64,000 nucleotides of DNA from Halovenus marina (GTDB taxonomy: Archaea > Halobacteriota > Halobacteria > Halobacteriales > Haloarculaceae): positions 124,001 to 188,000 of the forward strand of contig NZ_JBLKNZ010000001.1 of assembly GCF_051414115.1 (NCBI RefSeq), in the 5' to 3' direction. This document shows positions 33,272 to 39,483 of this stretch, in pieces; within the stretch, counting starts at the first letter, position 1, and every line of letters begins with the position of its first letter. The position numbers were made by a program, and so were the translations under genes. The notes under the pieces were generated by a model. That model had not been told where the DNA came from. It saw nothing but the letters and a program-made list of their open reading frames with translations, and did no database searches.

Positions 33272-34078
33272 ATGGCCTCGCTCGACTGGGAGTGCAGACG
33301 CGCCGATGGTGTGACACTCGTCGAACTGCTCGTGACGAGTGACACAGCCGAGCGCGTTTGCATCGAAAGTACGATCGAACCGGTGTGGCCGCCACGAAGT
33401 CAGGGGCGTCCAACCGAAGGATGGGGTGAGAATTCCTTTGACGGAACTGTTTCTGACGAGTCAGCACTTGCGGTCGGATACGCATCGCCAGCGGACCCGG
33501 CAGATCCGCCAGCAGTCATCGCTGAGACGACGTCCGTATCCGCCGGAACGGCAAAAGCATCTTCAGATTCGGACACGAATCGCACCTCCCCCAAGGGTCG
33601 ACTGAACGGGAGTCACGATAGGGCCGAGGACGTGACTGCGCGAGCGCTTGCGCGGACGCTGGGGGAATCGGGGCCGCCACGGGACGCAGTACCGCTCCCG
33701 AGCGACGAGTCGGGACATGCGCGGTCCCAAGACCACACTCACGAGACGGAATCGACGCGACACACGACGGACCGAGATGCCGGACCGAACACGCCACGAC
33801 AGACAGAGCACGTGGACGGGGAGTGTCCGGCACTCTCCTGGTTCGATGCAGTCGAGCGCCGCCTCGACCGGGCCGAGCGACTCGCGGCAGCCGGGACTGT
33901 TCAGGAGGCCCAGGAGGTGGTCGAGGCCGCGGGCGGTCTCGATGCCGTTCGAGCGCTCGCGGCCGAGATTCAGGCCGACCGGCGAGCGCTCGACCAGATC
34001 GACCAGCGCCATCGGGCGGTGTCCGACCGCATCGACCGCGTGGAGATTCCGATCGACGCACTCGAACGACTCACATGA
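33272..34078 (+). CDS. Uncharacterised protein of the MinD cassette with disordered linker (DUF7857-like)
   Basis: A 268-residue protein. The N-terminal domain (about 1-70) is beta-rich: MASLDWECRRADGVTLVELL, ERVCIESTIEPVWPPRSQG. A low-complexity linker of Ser, Thr, Asp, His and Pro (about 75-185) follows, and then a helical C-terminal domain (about 190-268) beginning CPALSWFDAVERRLDRAERL and ending in a coiled coil DQRHRAVSDRIDRVEI. The stop overlaps the minD ATG (ATGA). The helical end next to a MinD ATPase suggests a MinD-binding partner, by analogy with MinD cofactors; that is inference. Confidence 0.72.
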   Translation: MASLDWECRRADGVTLVELLVTSDTAERVCIESTIEPVWPPRSQGRPTEGWGENSFDGTVSDESALAVGYASPADPADPPAVIAETTSVSAGTAKASSDSDTNRTSPKGRLNGSHDRAEDVTARALARTLGESGPPRDAVPLPSDESGHARSQDHTHETESTRHTTDRDAGPNTPRQTEHVDGECPALSWFDAVERRLDRAERLAAAGTVQEAQEVVEAAGGLDAVRALAAEIQADRRALDQIDQRHRAVSDRIDRVEIPIDALERLT

Positions 34079-34758
34079 TCCTGGCGGTCACCGGCGGCAA
34101 AGGCGGCGTCGGCAAATCTACGGTCGCGTACAACCTCGGGGCGCAACTCGACGCGGTTGTCGTCGACGCTGACCTCGGGATGGCGGATCTGCCGGAGTCT
34201 CGTGGCCCGGATCTTCACGACGTGCTCGCGGGTCGAGCGTCGGCGGTTGAGGCGATCAGAGAGACCGGACCCGTCACGATGCTCCCCTGCGGGCGCTCGC
34301 TCACCGGTGCCCGTGCCGCCGATCCGGTCGCGCTTGTCGAGACGGTCGAGGCAGTTGCTCGTCAGTACGGCCACGTGGTCATCGACACGCCAGCGGGTCT
34401 GCGGAGCGACGCCGGATTGCCTGTGTTCGCCGCAGAGGGATGTGTGCTGGTCACCCGACCGACCCGGCCAGCGCTCGCCGATGCGATCCGAACACGGGAA
34501 CTCGCCCGTGCGGTGGAGACGCCGCTCGTCCGGGTGGCGCTGAATCGCGTCGACCCCGAACACGTGAACCAGCAGACAGAACGGGCAGTACAACTCGCCG
34601 ATACGCTCGGCGGCCCAGTCACCAAGATTCCGGAGTCCGACCAACTCGAGCGAGCACAGCAGGCTGGAAAGCCGATACAGCAGGTCGCTCCCGACTCACT
34701 TCCGGCCGCTCAGATCGAACGGTTGGCGGAGGCTGTCAGAACCTGCGCGACAGTCTGA
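34075..34758 (+). CDS. MinD/ParA-family P-loop ATPase
   Basis: A 227-residue deviant-Walker ATPase. The P-loop KGGVGKST (residues 10-17) has the signature Lys of MinD/ParA, followed by VVVDADLGMADLPE (switch I region) and VVIDTPAGLRSD (switch II/Walker B). MinD proteins dimerise on ATP and place other complexes, in haloarchaea including archaella and pili. No membrane-targeting amphipathic tail is obvious (C-terminus QIERLAEAVRTCATV is an amphipathic helix but mostly acidic). It is the last gene of a coupled five-gene unit; which haloarchaeal MinD paralogue it corresponds to cannot be told here. Confidence 0.9.
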   Translation: MILAVTGGKGGVGKSTVAYNLGAQLDAVVVDADLGMADLPESRGPDLHDVLAGRASAVEAIRETGPVTMLPCGRSLTGARAADPVALVETVEAVARQYGHVVIDTPAGLRSDAGLPVFAAEGCVLVTRPTRPALADAIRTRELARAVETPLVRVALNRVDPEHVNQQTERAVQLADTLGGPVTKIPESDQLERAQQAGKPIQQVAPDSLPAAQIERLAEAVRTCATV

Positions 34759-34796
34759 GTGGGTCGTCGACGACCCGCGGCGATACTGAACACGGG

Positions 34797-35753
34797 TCAC
34801 CGACTGTCCGGAGCGGTGAGCCGAAATGACTCGTCGGAATCCGGATAGGGAACGTCCGCGACCGCCCCGTCGTCGGGGAGAAACACGCGTCCCTCGAACA
34901 CCTCACTGGCCTCGGCTTCGAGTTTCCAGGCGCGACCGGTGTATCGCGTCGAGAGGTGGGTCAGTGCGAGGCGTTTCGCGCCTGCCGCCGCCGCAATCTC
35001 GGCCGCCTCGCGCGCCGTCGAGTGAGCGGTCTGGCGAGCGCGACTCGCGTGTTCGTCGGCGAAGGTGCCGTCGTGTACGAGTAGGTCGGCATCGGTCGCA
35101 GCCGAACGGACGCTGTCGGTCGGTCGGGTATCGCCGGTGTAGACGAGCCGCCGACCCGGGCGGGGCGGGCCGACGACCCACTCGGGCTGAATCGTCTCCC
35201 CCTCGTGTTCGACCGGTTCGCCTGCGTGGAGCTTCGAGTACTTCGGTCCTGGCGGGATCCCGAACTCCTCCTCGGCTGTCTCGCGGTCGAAGTGACCCTT
35301 GCGCTCGTCCTCGACGAGGGCGTATCCGACTGCGTCGGTCTGATGGTCGACGGCAAACGCTCGCACTTCGTACTCCGCTCTGTCGAGCGCTACGTCGCCG
35401 GGTTCGACCTGCGCTATCCGAACGGGATAGGACGGTCGGTTTCCGGTCGGCGCGATGAGTTGCTCGACTCGGCTTCGCGTTCCGGCAGGTGCGTGGATCG
35501 AAATCGGTCGCTCGCGCTCGTTGAAGTCGAGCGTCTGAAGCAGTCCCGGCACGCCGAGCACGTGGTCGCCGTGCATGTGCGTCAGAAAGATCTGGTCGAT
35601 ATCGAACCCCGTCCCGAACTGCATCATCTGTCGCTGGGTCCCCTCACCGCAGTCAAAGAGGAGACGGTCCCCCTCGCGTTCGACTGCCAGCGCACTCGGA
35701 TTGCGTTCGGTCGTCGGGACGGCACCGCTCGTCCCGAGAAACGTCACTCGCAT
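34797..35753 (-). CDS. rnz: Ribonuclease Z (tRNA 3' endonuclease)
   Basis: Metallo-beta-lactamase-fold endonuclease that removes tRNA 3' trailers, needed here because the CAU tRNA gene encodes no CCA. The 318-residue short form starts MRVTFLGTSGAVPTTERN, with the zinc motif THMHGDHVLG (about residue 61), the FDCGEG strand, the substrate-binding exosite GIPPGPKYSKLHAGE near 180, YTGDTRPT (Asp ligand), and ALTHLSTRY (last His). The ATG at 35753 gives the conserved N-terminus. It is convergent with the MinD cassette. Confidence 0.95.
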   Translation of the reverse strand: MRVTFLGTSGAVPTTERNPSALAVEREGDRLLFDCGEGTQRQMMQFGTGFDIDQIFLTHMHGDHVLGVPGLLQTLDFNERERPISIHAPAGTRSRVEQLIAPTGNRPSYPVRIAQVEPGDVALDRAEYEVRAFAVDHQTDAVGYALVEDERKGHFDRETAEEEFGIPPGPKYSKLHAGEPVEHEGETIQPEWVVGPPRPGRRLVYTGDTRPTDSVRSAATDADLLVHDGTFADEHASRARQTAHSTAREAAEIAAAAGAKRLALTHLSTRYTGRAWKLEAEASEVFEGRVFLPDDGAVADVPYPDSDESFRLTAPDSR

Positions 35754-35865
35754 CGATTCGTGGTCGGTCCGCGAACAGTAAACCCGTGTCGAATCGCGGT
35801 CAGGCCCGCTCGACCGATCGATATCCTGGCATACAGTTTTGAGGGTGGGTGACATAGTGTGTCAC

Positions 35866-36534
35866 ATGAAATTCGTCATCGTCGGGTTCGGACGGGTCGG
35901 AATGCGTACCGCTCGGTTACTGCAGGGCGAGGGTCACGACGTGACTATCGTCGACAACGACCCCGCGAAGGTCGACCGGGCAGGCAAAGAGGGATTCCCG
36001 GTCGTCGAAGGCGACGGCAACGAAGACGAGATACTCGAGGCCGCGGGAATCGACGACGCGGACGCAGTGGGCGGGTTGACCGGTGATCTCAGCACCAACC
36101 TCGCCGTCTGTGTCATCGGCGACGCCCGGGGCTGTCGAACGGTCCTTCGGATCAGCGAAGACTACAGCGATGACCTCTATCAGAAGTACGCCGCCGACGT
36201 GGACGAAATCGTCTACCCCGAGCGACTCGGCGCTGCAGGCGCCAAGACGGCGCTGATGGGTGGAGATTTCAGCGTCATCGCTGACCTGGCTGAAGAACTG
36301 TCGGTCACGTCGGTGACTGTCCCGGAGGGGTCGCCCGTGATCGGCCAGCGAGTCATCGCCGTCGAGTTGCCCGGCAACGCGCGCATCTACGCACACGGCA
36401 CGGAACGCGAACCGATGTCGATTCCGCTGCCGGACGTGACAGTCAAGGCTGGCGATTCGCTCGCAGTCATGGTCGACCCCGACGACCTCTCGGCCGTGCG
36501 TGCGATGCTCCGCGGTGAGGAGGCACCTGCCTGA
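35866..36534 (+). CDS. TrkA-type RCK protein (potassium uptake regulator)
   Basis: A 222-residue cytoplasmic protein with an RCK-N Rossmann domain (1-115: MKFVIVGFGRVGMRTARLL with G-x-G-x-x-G, VTIVDNDPAKV with the acidic residue that contacts NAD(H) ribose) and an RCK-C domain (about 135-215). Such proteins gate Trk/Ktr potassium channels in response to nucleotides. No trkH or channel gene is adjacent, so its partner lies elsewhere, as is common for the several TrkA copies of haloarchaea. The ATG follows a TATA-like element (catacagtttt) by about 30 bases. Confidence 0.9.
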   Translation: MKFVIVGFGRVGMRTARLLQGEGHDVTIVDNDPAKVDRAGKEGFPVVEGDGNEDEILEAAGIDDADAVGGLTGDLSTNLAVCVIGDARGCRTVLRISEDYSDDLYQKYAADVDEIVYPERLGAAGAKTALMGGDFSVIADLAEELSVTSVTVPEGSPVIGQRVIAVELPGNARIYAHGTEREPMSIPLPDVTVKAGDSLAVMVDPDDLSAVRAMLRGEEAPA

Positions 36535-36653
36535 CGGTGACTCACACCGCGAGAAGTGGGTTCAGAAATCCGGGCGCGCGTCGATGGGAGGATTGGGAGT
36601 GGTTACGAGTTCGAGTGCGCGCCCACCCGAAGCCAGCCCGGGACTGCACTTAA

Positions 36654-36683
36654 ACGCCCGTCAGACGGACGCGTGACGGGTGT
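36654..36683. promoter_or_regulatory. Inverted repeat upstream of the tiny ORF/PIN-like pair
   Basis: ACGCCCGTCA and TGACGGGTGT (36654-36663 and 36674-36683) are reverse complements with one mismatch around a 10-base spacer; seven central pairs are perfect (CCCGTCA/TGACGGG). It lies 66 bases before the tiny ORF and could be an operator or a leader hairpin. Confidence 0.4.
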
Positions 36684-36748
36684 GGGGTTTCAATTCGATA
36701 AGCCAACCGACGAGTGGGCTTTTGTCGATGGCAATCGATACCTTCGGT

Positions 36749-36838
36749 ATGAGTTGGGCAGACTTGTTCGAGCGGGCCCCCGAGACGAGCATCGAGGCGG
36801 TTCGGACGGCACTGAACGAGCACCGGCGAGATGACTGA
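36749..36838 (+). CDS. 29-residue ORF overlapping the PIN-like gene (possible partner peptide)
   Basis: Reads MSWADLFERAPETSIEA then VRTALNEHRRDD and stop. It begins with an ATG, uses haloarchaeal codons, has a helical, amphipathic and acidic composition, and its stop overlaps the ATG of the next gene by eight bases. I recall haloarchaeal genomes having a similar MSWADLF peptide in front of this PIN-like family, which supports it being real; that recollection should be tested. A tiny acidic peptide upstream of a PIN-like protein resembles an antitoxin-toxin layout. A competing longer frame (36556-36834) lacks any such sign. Confidence 0.6.
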   Translation: MSWADLFERAPETSIEAVRTALNEHRRDD

Positions 36839-37301
36839 GACGAACCCTGCGCGCGTCGTCGCCGACGCCGACGTACTCGCCGCGGATCTGCTCGTCGGCG
36901 GATCGTCCCGCGATGCCCTCGACCACGTGCGACGACACTCGTGGGTCGAACTCGTCGCGAGCGACCCGTTGCTTGCAGACGCCGAGGCGGTCATTACCAC
37001 CTGTGCCGACGCCGACCTGGCGGCCGACTGGCGCGAGAAAATCGAGAGCGAGCGAGTCGCTGTCGAGCACCCAAAGGAGGATCATCCGGCGCTCGCATCC
37101 GCATACCGGGGCAACGCAGCGCACCTGCTCACGTTCGACGAGCAACTCACGAGCGCCAGGGCGAATCAAACCCTCGGACAGCGACTGACTGTGAGCGTCC
37201 GACCGCCAGACGCATTCGCCACGCTCTTCGATGCCGAATCGCTCTACGAGAGCATTCACGACGGCCCGTACCCCGGCCCCGACCGGGACCCGCGTGCGTA
37301 A
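36831..37301 (+). CDS. PIN-like domain protein (DUF7384-like)
   Basis: A 156-residue protein with a PIN-like layout: first strand ARVVADADVLAADLLVGG with two acidic residues (Asp11 and Asp13 region), a helix SSRDALDHVRRHSWVELVAS, DADLAADWREKIE in the middle and HPALASAYRGNAAHLLTFDEQL near the end, where PIN nucleases keep the last acidic residue. PIN domains are Mg2+-dependent RNases, often toxins; some have other roles. It overlaps the 29-residue ORF and so is translated with it. Catalytic competence cannot be judged by eye. Confidence 0.72.
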   Translation: MTETNPARVVADADVLAADLLVGGSSRDALDHVRRHSWVELVASDPLLADAEAVITTCADADLAADWREKIESERVAVEHPKEDHPALASAYRGNAAHLLTFDEQLTSARANQTLGQRLTVSVRPPDAFATLFDAESLYESIHDGPYPGPDRDPRA

Positions 37302-37352
37302 CCGTGGCTGTGTTCGTCACCGGGTAGTGTAGAGAGGAGACAAATACCAGGG

Positions 37353-38135
37353 TCAGAGGTCAGCCTCGACCGCTGAGACGGACACTGAGCCACTGGATAC
37401 GATATTGGATACGCTGAGTACGTTCGTTCCGAGAACCTCCGCAGCAGTCGGGAAGGGGAAACTGGTTATCCCCAGCGCGGTCAGTTCGGGCCTAGACACC
37501 GGCGGACGTGGTTGCGGTGGTGGTCCCGCAGGGCCGAACGTTCCGTCGTACGCCGGGTCGCCTGGGTCACCGACGACGATTCGCATGACCATCCCGAAGA
37601 ACTCGTGTGGGGCACAGAACAGGTCGTACGTCCCGGCTGAGTCGAACTCGTACAGCCAGAACCCGCCAGTGCTGATCACGGGCGACGAAAACGGCGGGTT
37701 GTCGTCCGGAACGCGCTGCTGGCGACCCTGCCCCTCGTGATACGCCGTAATCGTGTGTTCGGGTGTGTCAAAATCAAACCGGACGATATCCCCTTCGTCG
37801 ACTTTGAGACCCATCGGCGCGAAGTGAAAGGGGATGGTGGTCGGATCCTCGTCTGTAAGCGCGTTTTCGTGGATGTGCAGTCCCACCTCGTGATCCGGGC
37901 GGAGTTTGCCCGGGAGTCGCTCGTCAGTTGGCGCCGAGTATCCGTAGTGTGAATCAATATGTGGTGTGTGTGGTTGGTCGTGACCGGCGACAGCGGTGCC
38001 GGCGCCGAGCGACAGTGCAGTCCCGGCACCGAGTGCTTTCATCACAGACCGACGATCGATACCGTTGGTTCTGATTCGTTCGATTAACGCTGCATCGCTC
38101 CGGGTTCGATCCGCTCTATCTGATTGGTCTGTCAT
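37353..38135 (-). CDS. Tat-exported cupredoxin (halocyanin/plastocyanin-like)
   Basis: A type 1 copper protein of about 260 residues. From the ATG at 38135 the N-terminus carries a twin-arginine signal, IDRRSVMKALGAGTALSLGA (about 27-46), followed by AVAGHDQPHTPHID. The cupredoxin domain has the first His in TPEHTITAYHEG (about 130) and the Cys-x2-His-x4-Met cluster in FCAPHEFFGM (about 175). A Pro-rich linker (GPAGPPPQPRPPVSRP) and about 50 residues of hydrophobic beta-like sequence follow. An ATG at 38258 would add 41 polar residues. Probably an electron carrier outside the membrane. Confidence 0.85.
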   Translation of the reverse strand: MTDQSDRADRTRSDAALIERIRTNGIDRRSVMKALGAGTALSLGAGTAVAGHDQPHTPHIDSHYGYSAPTDERLPGKLRPDHEVGLHIHENALTDEDPTTIPFHFAPMGLKVDEGDIVRFDFDTPEHTITAYHEGQGRQQRVPDDNPPFSSPVISTGGFWLYEFDSAGTYDLFCAPHEFFGMVMRIVVGDPGDPAYDGTFGPAGPPPQPRPPVSRPELTALGITSFPFPTAAEVLGTNVLSVSNIVSSGSVSVSAVEADL

Positions 38136-38258
38136 GTTCGGTTTGAACGGTTTGTTACTCAGTCGGCGGTCCGACGATTCTGGTTGCTGCACCGTTCCGG
38201 ACACATCGGTGCTTGGTTCGCCTTCGTCCGTCGACCTGCTATCGCTTATCGAGTTCAT

Positions 38259-38435
38259 CGCGGTTCAACCGATGCATCACTAGTGTGGTAAACAGTGGCA
38301 TAGAATCAATCTTGTTACGTGATATATATGTCTCTGTGTATGAACTTCAAACATTCAATATCCGTATGTTTATAATATACTGATAGGAATTGGACGACGA
38401 TATCTGATCGATACTGCAACAGAGGCTATCGCCGC
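38259..38435. other. AT-rich spacer between cupredoxin and XTP/dITP diphosphatase genes
   Basis: Base composition falls sharply here (gtgatatatatgtctctgtgtatg, tatccgtatgtttataatatactg), unlike the GC-rich surroundings. It contains several TATA-like hexamers and no ORF. It probably holds the cupredoxin promoter; the drop in GC could also mark the junction of an inserted segment. Confidence 0.45.
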
Positions 38436-39077
38436 TTATCGGCCCTGATACCACTCGGCAAACTTCGCGAGAGCGCGACCACGGTGCGAGACGGCGTTTT
38501 TTTCATCGCGGCTCATCTCCGCGAACGTCTGTCCGTCGTACTCGAAGATGGGATCGAACCCGAACCCGCCCGACCCGCGGGGTTCGACGATCGTCCCTGG
38601 AACGACGCCCTCGAAAAGCTTCACTGGCAGCACGCCTTCGCTGACCTGTTCGTCGGTCGTCGCGTCTGCGCGCTCGTCGGCCGCTGTGTCGTCTCCGCGA
38701 CGGTCCGTATCGACCGGTTCGGGCGTCGCCTCGAAGGGGTCGCCGTCGCAGTAGGCGACGACGCCCCGAAAGGCTCCGCCCCGGTTCCCTTCCTCGGCGG
38801 CGATGTTCCAGACCCGTTCGATCCCGAGGGTGTCCTCGACGTAGGAGGAGTAGGGGCCGGGAAAGCCGTCGAGCGCGTCGATTGTCAGCCCCGAATCGTC
38901 GACGATGACCGGTTCGTTCGCGTGCCGATAGGCGGCGCGTGCGCCGTGTGCGGCGACAGTCGCGATGTCAGCGGCCTGCCGTTCGGGATAGTCGAAATCG
39001 AGTTGCTCGACCGGTTCGTCGAGATACTCCTCGGCCTCGGCGACCTTACCGGGGTTCGTCGTGACGAAGGTGACCAT
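38436..39077 (-). CDS. rdgB: XTP/dITP diphosphatase (RdgB/HAM1 family)
   Basis: Removes non-canonical purine nucleotides (ITP, dITP, XTP) from the pool. The 213-residue protein has the family start MVTFVTTNPGKVAEAEEYL, VIVDDSGLTIDALDGFPGPYSSYV (about 65-87, catalytic Asp), GFGFDPIFEYDG and KNAVSHRGRALAKF (C-terminal signature with Ser-His-Arg). A charged insertion of about 30 residues (PEPVDTDRRGDDTAADERADA) sits between two core strands, a common haloarchaeal loop. The ATG at 39077 matches the conserved N-terminus. Confidence 0.93.
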   Translation of the reverse strand: MVTFVTTNPGKVAEAEEYLDEPVEQLDFDYPERQAADIATVAAHGARAAYRHANEPVIVDDSGLTIDALDGFPGPYSSYVEDTLGIERVWNIAAEEGNRGGAFRGVVAYCDGDPFEATPEPVDTDRRGDDTAADERADATTDEQVSEGVLPVKLFEGVVPGTIVEPRGSGGFGFDPIFEYDGQTFAEMSRDEKNAVSHRGRALAKFAEWYQGR

Positions 39078-39139
39078 ACCGGTCGCAGGCGCGGACGGTG
39101 AAAATAGGCGTCGATTCAGGGGGTACTGTGAGAAGTTGT

Positions 39140-39409
39140 TCAGTCGACGATGACCTCGACGGCCTCGTCGTCTTCGTCCTCGCTTTCCTCGTCTCCGGAC
39201 TGTTGCTGGTAGAAGAGGAGTCCGGCGACGCCAAGTACCACCCACGACCGCCAGTTGGCGAGGTTCAGCGTGTAGCCGATGCCGAACTCCTTCTCGACGA
39301 GCATCCCCTCGCCGGGTTGCCAGTGCGCAGAGAGCAGGCGGCTGAGATTCGGTTTCTCGAAGTTGTACGGCACGCCGAAGAGTTCTCCCGAGGTGGGTTT
39401 GTCTGCCAT
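39140..39409 (-). CDS. DUF5808 small membrane protein
   Basis: An 89-residue protein with a polar N-terminal domain containing GVPYNFEKPNLSRLL and KEFGIGYTLNLANWRSW, a single membrane helix SWVVLGVAGLLFYQQQ (about 53-68) and a strongly acidic C-terminus EESEDEDDEAVEVIVD. This is the pattern of the DUF5808 family, also seen in bacteria, with no known function. It is encoded 62 bases upstream of rdgB on the same strand, so the two may share a transcript. Confidence 0.82.
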   Translation of the reverse strand: MADKPTSGELFGVPYNFEKPNLSRLLSAHWQPGEGMLVEKEFGIGYTLNLANWRSWVVLGVAGLLFYQQQSGDEESEDEDDEAVEVIVD

Positions 39410-39483
39410 ACTCCCCGGTACACCCGCCGGGAATATGATGGTTTCCCTCCACGCAGCCGTTGCTGACGGGTGATCTGAAACGC

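Noticed and set aside
36556..36834. 92-codon ORF in front of the PIN-like gene
   Set aside because: No family resemblance and no promoter; the overlapping 29-codon frame has a better start context and coupling to the next gene.
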